The notes under the pieces are model-generated. The model ran no database searches. It was not told the origin of the DNA and saw only the letters and a list, made by a program, of their open reading frames with translations. The position numbers and the translations under genes were made by a program. Below are positions 45,294 through 54,245 of a stretch of 64,000 nt of DNA, piece after piece. The DNA comes from Erysipelotrichaceae bacterium (GTDB lineage: Bacteria; Bacillota_I; Bacilli_A; Erysipelotrichales; Erysipelotrichaceae), in the NCBI GenBank assembly GCA_017442805.1, contig JAFRZA010000014.1:1-64000 (forward strand). The letters run 5' to 3'. Position 1 is the first letter of the stretch. The number at the start of each line of letters is the position of its first letter.

Positions 45294-46729
45294 CTGTGGT
45301 CCTCCTTCAGTATGTCGATGATCTCCGCAAGATCATGGATCAGCTTATTGGGTTTGGCGTCAACCAGCTGGGTTTCGCGGATCGGGTTGCTGGAATAGGC
45401 AATGGCATAGACGCCGGCGTTCTGCGCGGCCTTGACGTCGCTGACCACGTCCCCGACATAGATGGCGTCGTCCAGTCTTCCGCCCAGAAGCTGATAGCCC
45501 TTGACGATGACTTCCTTGTCAGGCTTGGGCTTTTCGATTTCCTCAACGCCGACGATGTTGTCGCCGAAGTAATCCTGCAGGCCGGCAGCTTCCAGACCGA
45601 GCTTGATGATCTCGGTGGTCTTGGAGGAAGCGATGCCAAAGCGGTAGCCGTTGTCCTTCAGGTAATCAAGCAGTTCCTTGGCGTGCGGGAAGGCCTTTAC
45701 CAGTTTCTTCTGCATTTCCCGGTTATGAACGCGGTACTTCTCCACCAGCTTTTCCACGTCTTCATCAGGCAGATATTTCCTGAAGGTCTGCTGGAGGGTC
45801 GGGCCCATGAAGTCCGCCTTTTCTTCGTCGGTGAACACTCTGTCAGGCAGGTATTCCTCAAAGACGTGCAGGAATGATGCCTCAATGGCCCCTCTGGTAT
45901 CCAGCAGGGTGCCGTCAAGGTCAAAGATGACAACCGGCTTGTCCCGGTCAATGAATCTGTCAAAGACGCCCAGCAGTCCGGCAATGCCGATGACCATTAA
46001 AATGATGGAGATGATCTGAGCAATGCGCAGACCCAGGAACATCAGCGAGTCGGTGCGCTGGGATTCGATCCAGAAGCGGATGGCGCCGTACCAGGCCATG
46101 TAGGCAAAGACGCCGCAGCCGCGGGTGGTCTTGCTGGTGCGGCGGTAAAGCTGAATCAGGATGAACCCGGTCAGACACAGCGTGCTTTCGATGAAGAACA
46201 TCGGCATGCGGTACTGGCCGTTGATGAACATGCCTTCCTTCAGAAAGGAGAGGATGCCGTCGTAGAAGCTCTCGTCAACGACGCCGCCGTAGCACTCCTG
46301 GTTGGCGTAGTTGCCCCAGCGGCCCAGACACTGGCCGATCAGCACCCAGGGCATCACGATGTCCGCCAGGTGCCAGAATGAGAAGTTCTTGCTCTTACAG
46401 TAGATGAGAACGAACAGTAATCCGGCAAAGACGCCGCCGTGAATGGCCAGACCGCCGTCCCAGATTTCGAAGATGCTGATGGGGTTGGAAAAATATCCTT
46501 TGGCGTCGTAGAACAGGCAGTACCATAAACGGGCGCCCAGAATGCCGAAGGCCAGAGCGCCGATGAAGATGTCATCGAAGATCTCGCCGTCATAGCCGGC
46601 TTTCTTACCCTGACGCTGGGCGCCGAGATAAGCCAGAACGGCTCCGGTCAGGATGCATACCGCGTACCAGCGGATCTCAATGCCTTCGCCGATACGCAGG
46701 AAGATTTCTCTGCTTGGGAAAAACGTCAT
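45272..46729 (-). CDS. lgt: Lgt fused to a PpaX-like HAD phosphatase
   Basis: 485 aa in one uninterrupted frame. Residues 1-260 are prolipoprotein diacylglyceryl transferase: several membrane helices, IWDGGLAIHGGVFAG (about 89-103) and the signature GQCLGRWGNYANQECYGG (about 132-149). Residues about 265-480 are a HAD phosphatase: VVIFDLDGTLLDTRGAIEASF (motif I), GIASSKT (motif II), KPKPDKEVI and YVGDVVSDVKAAQNAG (motif IV), closest in form to PpaX/Gph. In Bacillus hprK, lgt and ppaX are consecutive separate genes; PpaX hydrolyses the pyrophosphate released when HPrK dephosphorylates Ser-P-HPr. Here the last two are one polypeptide, which ties the phosphatase to the membrane. Confidence 0.9.
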   Translation of the reverse strand: MTFFPSREIFLRIGEGIEIRWYAVCILTGAVLAYLGAQRQGKKAGYDGEIFDDIFIGALAFGILGARLWYCLFYDAKGYFSNPISIFEIWDGGLAIHGGVFAGLLFVLIYCKSKNFSFWHLADIVMPWVLIGQCLGRWGNYANQECYGGVVDESFYDGILSFLKEGMFINGQYRMPMFFIESTLCLTGFILIQLYRRTSKTTRGCGVFAYMAWYGAIRFWIESQRTDSLMFLGLRIAQIISIILMVIGIAGLLGVFDRFIDRDKPVVIFDLDGTLLDTRGAIEASFLHVFEEYLPDRVFTDEEKADFMGPTLQQTFRKYLPDEDVEKLVEKYRVHNREMQKKLVKAFPHAKELLDYLKDNGYRFGIASSKTTEIIKLGLEAAGLQDYFGDNIVGVEEIEKPKPDKEVIVKGYQLLGGRLDDAIYVGDVVSDVKAAQNAGVYAIAYSSNPIRETQLVDAKPNKLIHDLAEIIDILKEDHRWTGNLM

Positions 46730-46730
46730 T

Positions 46731-47672
46731 TCAGTTTTCTCCTTTCTGTCGATTGATCAGGTCAATGACCCGCTGCTCCAGTTCGTTGGAGGAGTCAATG
46801 CCCCGGCTGCGCAGGATCTGGTTGGTCACCGCCGCCTCGATGATGACGGCCACGGAGCGGCCCTCACTGACCGGAATGATCAGTCTGGGGATATTGACGC
46901 CGAAGAAGTTCACCACCTGCTGATCGTTATCCAGGTTCAGCCGGTCGTATTCCGTATCATCTGACCATTTGTCCAGGTCGATGACGTAGTCGATGTCCGA
47001 CTTCTCGGTAGTGGAAGCGATGCCGAACATGCTGGTGACATTGATGATGCCCACGCCTCTGATTTCCAGCAGGTTTCTGAGGATCTCCGGAGCTTCACCG
47101 GTGATGGAGTTGTGGACGCGGTAGATGTCTACCCGGTCATCTGCGACCAGGATGTGGCCTCTCTTGATCAGTTCCAGGGCGATCTCGCTCTTTCCCAGGC
47201 CGCTGTCGCCCCTGATCAGCACGCCGCGGCCGAACACCTGCATCAGGACGCCGTGAACGCTTTCGATGGGAGCGAAGAATTCCTCCAGGAAGGAAACCAG
47301 CTCAACGACCAGTGAATTGGTCGGAGCATAGGAAGAGAACACCGGGAAGTTCTTCTGATAGGCTATCTCGCCCAGAATCGGCGGGCAGTCCATGTCCCGG
47401 GAGATCAGGATCATGGGGATCTGATCGCCGGTCAGGTAGTCGAAGACCTTTCGCTGGGACTGTTCATCCATGGTGCGGATGTAGTTCATTTCCTTTTCGC
47501 CGATGACCACGATGCGCTTGGTTACGTGATCGTCCAGATAGCCGGAGAGTTCCAGGCCGGGACGGTTGGTGTTGGCTTCCTTGATCTCGCGGTTCAGGGA
47601 ATCATCATCACCGACGATCTGGCGGTAGCCGAAGTACTCCCAGATGTCGCGGACGGTTACGGTCTTATGCAT
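46731..47672 (-). CDS. hprK: HPr kinase/phosphorylase
   Basis: 313 aa. It phosphorylates and dephosphorylates HPr on Ser46 to set carbon catabolite repression. Walker A GDSGLGKSEIALELIKRGH (about 150-168), LVADDRVDIYRV (the D-D-R catalytic block) and the signature EIRGVGIINV (about 197-206). The N-terminal domain is present. The start MHKTVT has AAGGAGG upstream; it overlaps the uvrA stop by 8 bp and lgt follows one base after its end. Confidence 0.96.
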   Translation of the reverse strand: MHKTVTVRDIWEYFGYRQIVGDDDSLNREIKEANTNRPGLELSGYLDDHVTKRIVVIGEKEMNYIRTMDEQSQRKVFDYLTGDQIPMILISRDMDCPPILGEIAYQKNFPVFSSYAPTNSLVVELVSFLEEFFAPIESVHGVLMQVFGRGVLIRGDSGLGKSEIALELIKRGHILVADDRVDIYRVHNSITGEAPEILRNLLEIRGVGIINVTSMFGIASTTEKSDIDYVIDLDKWSDDTEYDRLNLDNDQQVVNFFGVNIPRLIIPVSEGRSVAVIIEAAVTNQILRSRGIDSSNELEQRVIDLINRQKGEN

Positions 47673-50502
47673 TTCTGCCTCCTTCCCGGGCAAATACCTT
47701 CTTAAGGTACTGTCCCGTGTAGCTCTGCGCTACTTCACTTACTTCCTTCGGGGTGCCGCAGGCAACCAGCGTTCCGCCGTCATCGCCGCCTTCGGGTCCC
47801 AGGTCAATTATGTAGTCGGCGTTCTTGATGACGTCGAGATTGTGTTCGATGACCAGAACGGTGTCGCCGTGATCGACCAGCCGGTGCAGGACGTTCAGAA
47901 GCTTTCTGACGTCGTGCATGTGCAGGCCGGTAGTCGGCTCGTCGAGAATGAACATCGTTCTCCCCGTTGCCTTTCTCTGCAGTTCACTGGCCAGTTTGAC
48001 CCGCTGGGCTTCGCCGCCGGAGATGGTAACGGCCGACTGGCCGACCTTCATGTAGCCTAAACCGACATCCAGCAGGGTCTGCAGCTTGGTCTTGATCTTG
48101 GGAATGTTGACAAACAGGTCATAGGCTTCCTCAATGGTCATCTCCAGAACGTCGGAGATGTTCTTGCCCTTGAAGGTGACCTGCAGGGTCTCTTCGTTGT
48201 AGCGTTTGCCCTTGCAGATGTCGCAGGGCACATAGACGTCGGGCAGGAAATTCATCGAGATCCGCTTGACGCCGTCGCCCCAGCAGGCTTCGCAGCGGCC
48301 GCCGGAAACGTTGAAGGAGAAGCGCGACTTGGTGTAGCCGCGGATCTTGGCTTCCGGGGTCTGGGCGAACAGGTCGCGGATGTCGTCGAAGACGCCGGTG
48401 TAGGTGGCCGGGTTGGAACGGGGCGTACGGCCGATGGGATTCTGGTCAATGATGATGACCTTGTCGATGTTCTCCATGCCGGTGACCTTTTCCACCTTGC
48501 CCGGTCTGATCCTGGTCCTTCCCAGATTCTTCATCAGCGACTTGCCGATGATCTCATTTACCAGGGTGCTCTTGCCGCTGCCGGAAACGCCGGTCACCAG
48601 GGTCAGAGTTCCCAGGGGGATGCTGACATTGAGGTCCTTGAGGTTGTTTTCCGCCGCCTTGCGGATGGTCAGCTTCTTGCCGTTGCCCTTGCGGTACTTC
48701 TGGGGCGAGTCGATGCGAAGCTGGCCGGACAGGTATTTGCCGGTAATGCTCTTGGGGCAGTCAATGATGCCCTCAGCCGGACCGTTATAGACGATCTGGC
48801 CGCCGTGGATGCCGGCTTTAGGTCCGCAGTCGCAGATCCAGTCGCACTGCCTCATGGTATCTTCGTCATGCTCGACGACGATCAGGGTATTGCCCAGATC
48901 GCGCATGTTCTTCAGCGTCTGCAACAGCTTGTCGTTGTCCTTCTGGTGCAGGCCGATGCTCGGTTCGTCCAGGACATAGAGCACGCCGGTGAGCTTGGAG
49001 CCGATCTGGGTAGCCAGCCGGATCCGCTGGGCTTCACCGCCGGAGAGCGTTCCGGCCATGCGGTCCAGGGTCAGGTATTCCAGGCCGACGTCCTTCAGGA
49101 AGTTCAGCCGGGACAGGATCTCCCGGATGGCCAGCTTGCCGATGGTCTTCTGCGATTCGGTGAGATCCAGGCCTTCGATGAACTCAATGGCCTGCTTGAT
49201 GCTCATCTGCGTCCATTCGATGATGTTTTTGCCGCCGATCAGCACGCTCAGAGCCATCTCGTTAAGTCTCTTGCCCTGACAGGTTGGGCAGGGCAGATTC
49301 ATCATGTAGGAACCGTACCACTCCCGGCTCATGGCGCTGCTTGTTTCCACGTAGCGCCTTTCAATCAGGGAGATGACGCCTTCCACGAAGGAAGTGCTCT
49401 TTCTGGTGGTGCCGCCCCGGGAGGTGATTGAGTAACTGATCGGCTCATCGGAGCCGTAGAGAATGATGTCCATTTCCCTTTTGGTGAAGTTCTTAAGCGG
49501 CTTGTCGGGATCGATGTGATAATGGTCAAGCAATACCTGGAAGTTCTTCCACTCCAGGTTTTCAGTATTGACGATGTTCTTGTAGTACCTGATGCCGCCC
49601 TCGTTGATGGACAGGCTGTCATCGGGTATCAGGATGTCGATGTCGACCTTCTGCTTGAAGCCCAGGCCGTTGCAGTCGGGGCAGGCGCCCAAGGGCGAGT
49701 TGAAGGAGAACAGCCGCGGTTCCAGCTTGGGAACGGAGAAGCCGCAGTACTTGCAGGCGAAGTGGGAGCTGAACAGCATCTCCTCCTCACCGGTCCGCAC
49801 GACGGCCAGGCCGTCAGCCAGATTGAGGGCGGTCTCCAGGGAATCGTGAATGCGGCCCCGGTTTTCGTCCTTTCTGACCATGCGGTCGATGACGACGTAG
49901 ATGTCGTGCTTGCGGTTCTTATCGAGGTTTATCTCTTCTTCCAACATCTTCATTTCGCCATCCACTTCCGCTCTGACGTAGCCGTCGCGGAACAGCTTGG
50001 CCAGAAGGTCCTTGTGGGTGCCCTTCTGTTGATGGATGACGGGAGCCATGATGATGATCCGGCTGCCTTCCGGTAAGGCCATCACGCTTTCCAGCATCTC
50101 GCTGATGGTCTGGGAGGTGATGGGGATATGATGATTAGGGCAATACGGTACGCCGATTCTGGCGAAAAGCAAACGCAGGTAGTCATATATCTCGGTGATC
50201 GTTCCCACGGTGGAACGGGGGTTGTTGCTGGTGGATTTCTGATCGATGGCGATGGCCGGAGAAAGGCCTTCGATGGAGTCGACGTCGGGCTTGCTGACGC
50301 CGCCTAAAAACTGCCGGGCATAGGTAGAGAGCGATTCCACGTAGCGTCTCTGCCCCTCGGCATAGATGGTGTCAAAGGCCAGCGACGTCTTTCCGGAGCC
50401 GCTCAGGCCGGTCATGACGATGAACTTGTTGCGGGGCAGTTCGAGGGAAACGTTCTGAAGGTTGTTTTCCCGGGCTCCCCTGATGACGATCTCGTCCTTC
50501 AT
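47665..50502 (-). CDS. uvrA: excinuclease ABC subunit A
   Basis: 945 aa from MKDEIVIRG (a TTG five codons earlier is less likely). DNA-damage sensor of nucleotide excision repair with two ABC ATPase modules: Walker A GLSGSGKTSLAF (about 32) and GVSGSGKSTLV (about 635), signatures LSGGEAQR and ISGGEAQR, and zinc-finger pairs including CKYCGF...CPDCNGLG and CEACWGDG...CDICKGKR. uvrB, its usual neighbour, is not within the window. It heads the uvrA-hprK-lgt-trxB operon. Confidence 0.97.
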   Translation of the reverse strand: MKDEIVIRGARENNLQNVSLELPRNKFIVMTGLSGSGKTSLAFDTIYAEGQRRYVESLSTYARQFLGGVSKPDVDSIEGLSPAIAIDQKSTSNNPRSTVGTITEIYDYLRLLFARIGVPYCPNHHIPITSQTISEMLESVMALPEGSRIIIMAPVIHQQKGTHKDLLAKLFRDGYVRAEVDGEMKMLEEEINLDKNRKHDIYVVIDRMVRKDENRGRIHDSLETALNLADGLAVVRTGEEEMLFSSHFACKYCGFSVPKLEPRLFSFNSPLGACPDCNGLGFKQKVDIDILIPDDSLSINEGGIRYYKNIVNTENLEWKNFQVLLDHYHIDPDKPLKNFTKREMDIILYGSDEPISYSITSRGGTTRKSTSFVEGVISLIERRYVETSSAMSREWYGSYMMNLPCPTCQGKRLNEMALSVLIGGKNIIEWTQMSIKQAIEFIEGLDLTESQKTIGKLAIREILSRLNFLKDVGLEYLTLDRMAGTLSGGEAQRIRLATQIGSKLTGVLYVLDEPSIGLHQKDNDKLLQTLKNMRDLGNTLIVVEHDEDTMRQCDWICDCGPKAGIHGGQIVYNGPAEGIIDCPKSITGKYLSGQLRIDSPQKYRKGNGKKLTIRKAAENNLKDLNVSIPLGTLTLVTGVSGSGKSTLVNEIIGKSLMKNLGRTRIRPGKVEKVTGMENIDKVIIIDQNPIGRTPRSNPATYTGVFDDIRDLFAQTPEAKIRGYTKSRFSFNVSGGRCEACWGDGVKRISMNFLPDVYVPCDICKGKRYNEETLQVTFKGKNISDVLEMTIEEAYDLFVNIPKIKTKLQTLLDVGLGYMKVGQSAVTISGGEAQRVKLASELQRKATGRTMFILDEPTTGLHMHDVRKLLNVLHRLVDHGDTVLVIEHNLDVIKNADYIIDLGPEGGDDGGTLVACGTPKEVSEVAQSYTGQYLKKVFAREGGRNA

Positions 50503-50520
50503 TAAGCAATCACCCAATTC

Positions 50521-50529
50521 ATTTTAGCA
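50521..50529 (-). promoter_or_regulatory. extended -10 promoter of uvrA
   Basis: Minus strand TGCTAAAAT, only 19 bp before the ATG, so the leader would be very short. No LexA box (CGAAC-N4-GTTCG) is seen. Confidence 0.45.
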
Positions 50530-50619
50530 CAATTAACCGCTTATTTTTCCCCGAAGTGCCTGCTTAAAAACGGCGCGGTTTTTCGCGGTATGATATAGAA
50601 CACACAATATTAATTGGTA

Positions 50620-50625
50620 TATAAT
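50620..50625 (+). promoter_or_regulatory. -10 of the xpaC-AAA-telA operon promoter
   Basis: TATAAT within an AT-rich block (ATTGGTATATAATATATC). No good -35 is present, so a regulator or alternative sigma factor is possible. A second candidate, TGATATAGA, lies 30 bp upstream. Confidence 0.45.
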
Positions 50626-50646
50626 ATATCAGAAAGGAATAAGGTT

Positions 50647-51651
50647 ATGGCACGTTACGTATATAACAGGCGATATCGCAGGCAGTCCAGTTTCCCCTGG
50701 GGTCTGATCTTCTTCTTTCTGATGACCTCGGGCTTTCTGGAAGTCGCCTTTGACTTTGCCGGAGACCTTTTCGATCTGATTATTATGGCAGGAGCAATTT
50801 TACTTGTATTTGGCATCCCGATCCTCATGTTTGTGGGATTCATTTCTCTGATCGGCAAGCTGATCGGCGCGGTCGGAAAGAAAAAAGTTTCCCGCTCAGC
50901 TACCAGCGTCTCCACCAAGGAACTGCTGAGCATTTTCCAGTCCTATTTTGAATACAACGATAAGCTTTACATCGATAACGATACCTACATTGTCAAGACC
51001 AGTGCTGCCGGAGCTTCGCTGGAGGAATACGATCTGTTCATGAACGATGAATACGTATCCGACCTCAAGCTGTTCGCCAACAGCTTCCCCAGCGGCTTCA
51101 ACAGCTTCGCCAACGTGGTCAAGGACCTGACTTCCAGCAAGAAGAAAAAGAAGAAGCAGAAGGAAGTCGAAGAACCCATCAAGAAAGAGGAAAAGAAGGA
51201 AGAGACCGTCGCACCGGCTACCGACTGCGCTTTCTACATCAGCCGTCTTACCTCCCTTTCCAGCAGCATCTCCAACCAGCAGATCCGTGAAGGCCTGGCG
51301 GAAAGCATCAAGTACCTGAATCAGATCAAGAAGATCGAAGACGAATTCAGCGAATGCAAGAACAAGACCACCAAGCTGTATCAGTACTATCTGCCGATGC
51401 TGACGGACATTCTGCAGAACTACGTAAGACTGAGTTCCAACACCTTCGAAAGCGAAGACCTCAAGGCTTCCGAGGACCGTCTGCTGAAGACCATCGTTCT
51501 GATCAACGGCGCTCTGAAGACCATCTCCTCATCGCTGACCGAAGACTACTATACCGACCTCAAGGTTGACATGAAGACTCTGGAATCCGTCCTGAAGAAG
51601 GACGGCCTGGTCGATGAAATGAACCAGACCGGTTCAGGGGAGGGCGAATAA
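50647..51651 (+). CDS. XpaC-like membrane protein
   Basis: 334 aa starting MARYVYNRRY, with AAGGAATAAGG upstream. Two membrane helices (about 16-38 and 44-72, SSFPWGLIFFFLMTSGFLEVAF and LIIMAGAILLVFGIPILMFVGFISLI) are followed by a cytosolic region with a Lys/Glu-rich linker (about 165-190) and a helical C-terminal domain (DCAFYISRLTSLSSSISNQQIREGLAESIKYLNQI...) resembling the '5-bromo-4-chloroindolyl phosphate hydrolysis' (XpaC) family. XpaC has no proven enzymatic role; in Bacillus xpaC precedes yaaN (telA family). Here telA lies three genes on, which strengthens the call. One-base overlap with the next gene. Confidence 0.7.
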   Translation: MARYVYNRRYRRQSSFPWGLIFFFLMTSGFLEVAFDFAGDLFDLIIMAGAILLVFGIPILMFVGFISLIGKLIGAVGKKKVSRSATSVSTKELLSIFQSYFEYNDKLYIDNDTYIVKTSAAGASLEEYDLFMNDEYVSDLKLFANSFPSGFNSFANVVKDLTSSKKKKKKQKEVEEPIKKEEKKEETVAPATDCAFYISRLTSLSSSISNQQIREGLAESIKYLNQIKKIEDEFSECKNKTTKLYQYYLPMLTDILQNYVRLSSNTFESEDLKASEDRLLKTIVLINGALKTISSSLTEDYYTDLKVDMKTLESVLKKDGLVDEMNQTGSGEGE

Positions 51652-52178
51652 TGGCTACCAATAAGAGCTGGAACGATTCTCTGGACGAACTGCTGGCCAA
51701 ACTGAACAACGGCGACTTCGTCGATCAGTCGGTCAGGGAATTCGCCAAGACCGTCAGCAACACCACTTCCGGATATACTTCCAGCGGGACTAATTCCCGC
51801 TACACTTCCTCGACCTACCGCAGCGTCATTCCGCACGTCAACCGGACGATCGAAAGTACCAGCTATGCTTCCCGTTACCTCCAGGTCGTGACCTGCATGG
51901 AAAACATCGTCTACGGCAAGTACCCCGCCAGCAAGAAGGACGGCTACCAGCAGTGCATCACGCGCTACATCGAAGAATGCAAGAACCATTCCTCCAACCT
52001 CAAGGTCGTTGAGGAATCGGTAACCAAGGACATGAATGAATACAAGGCCAAGGTCAATTCCGTGACCGTTGACGGCTTCCTGCAGGGGTATTACGATGCC
52101 CTGTTGATGGTCAAGAAGCTGCTCTACAACTCCAAGCTGGCCCGTCTTCAGGTCCTTACTAATAAGGTGAGCAGATAA
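51651..52178 (+). CDS. unrecognised 175-aa protein of the xpaC-AAA-telA operon
   Basis: 175 aa, soluble. The opening NKSWNDSLDELLAKLNNGDFVDQSVREFAKTVS is helical; a Ser/Thr/Tyr-rich low-complexity stretch follows (TTSGYTSSGTNSRYTSSTYRS, about 38-58), then a long helical part (MENIVYGKYPASKKDGYQQCITRYIEECK..., about 83-160). It starts and ends with one-base TAATG overlaps, so its product is probably made in fixed ratio with XpaC and the ATPase. No family recognised; an adaptor or substrate of the ATPase is one guess. Confidence 0.75.
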   Translation: MATNKSWNDSLDELLAKLNNGDFVDQSVREFAKTVSNTTSGYTSSGTNSRYTSSTYRSVIPHVNRTIESTSYASRYLQVVTCMENIVYGKYPASKKDGYQQCITRYIEECKNHSSNLKVVEESVTKDMNEYKAKVNSVTVDGFLQGYYDALLMVKKLLYNSKLARLQVLTNKVSR

Positions 52179-54202
52179 TGGCTAAGTCAAGAGAAGAAGA
52201 AAAAAGAGAACTGATGGAGAAGGTTTTCGGCAAGGACGCTCCGAACCGCAAGCTGACCGATGAAGACAAGGCGGTCCTGAACAAGAACCCCTTTACCGGT
52301 GAGCTGATTTCCGACGAACTGGAAAAGCTGAAACAGAACAGTGAGATCATCAACAAGCAGTTTGAGGAAATCAACGGACTGTTCACCGACAGCGGACTGG
52401 ATGAGCTCTCCCAGAGTCTGAAGACCGACTTCGGTGAGGACTTTGATCTGGGCAAGGAAGAAAGCCTGAACATCGTCTTTGACCAGAACAGCCTGGGCGA
52501 CAAGTTCACCGCCATCGAAGCGGCTGTCGGCGAGGAAGTGCTCTGCCAGGACGAATATCTGCAGGCTCTCTCCAAGGCCTTCCGGCGTCCCTTCGTCATG
52601 GGACAGCAGCCCAGCGGTCTCAACTGCGCCATGCTGATAACCGGAGGCAACGATACCGGCCGCCACACTTCCGTCGAACAGATGGTCAGACAGCTCAAGG
52701 CCAACAACCTGCTGGCCAATGACGCCATCGCCACCATCGACCTGGAGAAGTATGCCAGCAAGGAAGATGAGAATAACTTCATCATCGACCTCTACGGCGC
52801 CATCAACAACAGCCAGGTCATCATCTTCGACAACATTCAGTACTGCTCCGCCAGCTATCTGACCTACATCGAGGAGATCCTGCTTGAAGGCAAGCTCTCC
52901 CTGTCCAAGCGCTACATACTCAACAACAAGCAGCTGGTGGAAACCACCAACTCGCTGGCCAAGAACACCATCAAGCAGCTGAGCTTTGCCGGCAAGTTTC
53001 TGGTGTTCATCACCCCGCTGAAGACCAGCAAGCTGCTCAACGTCGTCGGATCCCGCTTCATCAACAACCTCTCCGATTCCCTGGTCACCCGTGACCTGAC
53101 GGTAGAGGACATGATAAAGATCTTCCCGAAGAAGCTCAACGGTCTGAAGACCCGCTGTCTGACGACCCTGAACCTGCTTCTGGAAGCCGATGAATCGATG
53201 AACGACTACATCCGCGACCGCTACAACGGTGAAAACGCCGGATTCCTGGTCAACCTGATCACCCTGCTGTACAACGGCCTGTCCGAATACAAGCTGCAGA
53301 ATCTGGTCAACGAGACCCAGAACGCCGTGATCAGCTACCGGGACAACCAGCTGTTCATCAACGAAGACCCCTTCGACAAGTACCTTCCGGTCATTGTCGA
53401 CAATGCCATCGAGGAAGTCCGCAAGGAACTCGATCAGCTGGTCGGCCTGACCGAAGTCAAGAAGTACATCTACTCCCTGCAGGACTTCTATGCAGCCCAG
53501 CAGATGCGTAAGTCCCAGGGTCTCAAGACCACCGAGGTTTCCAAGCACATGATCTTCACGGGCAACCCGGGCACTGGCAAGACCACCATCGCCCGCATCC
53601 TGGCCAAGTACCTTAAGGCCATCGGCGTGCTGTCCAACGGCCAGCTCATTGAAGTATCGAGAAGCGACCTGGTTGGCAAGTACGTCGGCCACACCGCTCC
53701 GCTGACCATGCAGGTCATCAAGTCGGCCATCGGCGGCATCCTGTTCATCGATGAAGCCTACTCGCTCTACCGCGGGGAAAACGACTCCTTCGGTCTGGAA
53801 GCCATCGACACCCTGGTCAAGGCGATGGAAGACAACCGCGAAGACCTGATCGTCATACTGGCGGGCTACACCAGGGAAATGAAGACCTTCCTGACTTCCA
53901 ACTCCGGTCTGCAGTCCCGTTTCCCCAACCAGATCGAATTCCCGGACTACACCGGCGAAGAGCTCTTCGGCATCGCTCAGATCAATGCCAAGAGCGCCGG
54001 CTATAAGATCGACGAAGGCGCCGCGGAGGCGCTGACCGCCTACTTCACCAAGGTCCAGGAAAACGACTCGGTACGCTCCGGCAACGGCCGTCTCTCCCGC
54101 AACATGGTCGAGGCCGCCATTCTCAATCAGTCCAAGCGCGTGCTCAACGACAGGGATGCCGCGATCGACGTGCTTCTGCTTGAAGACTTTGATCTCAGTT
54201 AG
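52178..54202 (+). CDS. double AAA protein: degenerate Clp-D2-like module plus CbxX/SpoVK-type AAA+ ATPase
   Basis: 674 aa. An N-terminal acidic coiled region (1-110) leads to LCQDEYLQALSKAFRRPF (about 122-139), which looks like the start of a ClpA/B D2 module. Its Walker A is broken (ITGGNDTGRHTS, about 152-163, no GK[ST]) and its Walker B ends FDN rather than DE (VIIFDNIQ, about 213). The second module (about 415-674) is intact: VGLTEVKKYI, Walker A GNPGTGKTTIA (about 463-473), SRSDLVGKYVGHTA (pore-loop region), Walker B GILFIDEAYSLY (about 521), sensor VILAGYT and arginine finger SRFP. CbxX/SpoVK relatives remodel protein complexes (Rubisco activase CbbX). The dead first module may be structural. 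Confidence 0.85.
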   Translation: MAKSREEEKRELMEKVFGKDAPNRKLTDEDKAVLNKNPFTGELISDELEKLKQNSEIINKQFEEINGLFTDSGLDELSQSLKTDFGEDFDLGKEESLNIVFDQNSLGDKFTAIEAAVGEEVLCQDEYLQALSKAFRRPFVMGQQPSGLNCAMLITGGNDTGRHTSVEQMVRQLKANNLLANDAIATIDLEKYASKEDENNFIIDLYGAINNSQVIIFDNIQYCSASYLTYIEEILLEGKLSLSKRYILNNKQLVETTNSLAKNTIKQLSFAGKFLVFITPLKTSKLLNVVGSRFINNLSDSLVTRDLTVEDMIKIFPKKLNGLKTRCLTTLNLLLEADESMNDYIRDRYNGENAGFLVNLITLLYNGLSEYKLQNLVNETQNAVISYRDNQLFINEDPFDKYLPVIVDNAIEEVRKELDQLVGLTEVKKYIYSLQDFYAAQQMRKSQGLKTTEVSKHMIFTGNPGTGKTTIARILAKYLKAIGVLSNGQLIEVSRSDLVGKYVGHTAPLTMQVIKSAIGGILFIDEAYSLYRGENDSFGLEAIDTLVKAMEDNREDLIVILAGYTREMKTFLTSNSGLQSRFPNQIEFPDYTGEELFGIAQINAKSAGYKIDEGAAEALTAYFTKVQENDSVRSGNGRLSRNMVEAAILNQSKRVLNDRDAAIDVLLLEDFDLS

Positions 54203-54209
54203 CTATAAT
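54180..54209 (+). promoter_or_regulatory. candidate internal promoter before telA
   Basis: TTGAAG (54180-54185), 18-bp spacer, TATAAT (54204-54209) straddle the end of the ATPase gene. The 43-bp gap before telA is the only sizeable one in this operon, so telA may also be expressed alone. Confidence 0.6.
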
Positions 54210-54245
54210 TTAGTTAATCAGATATAAATTGGAGGAATTGCATAA

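Noticed and set aside
52187-53692. 501-aa minus-strand open frame opposite the AAA ATPase gene
   Set aside because: The sense strand has AAA motifs and tight overlaps with its neighbours. The antisense translation is a Val/Asp/Gln-rich artefact.
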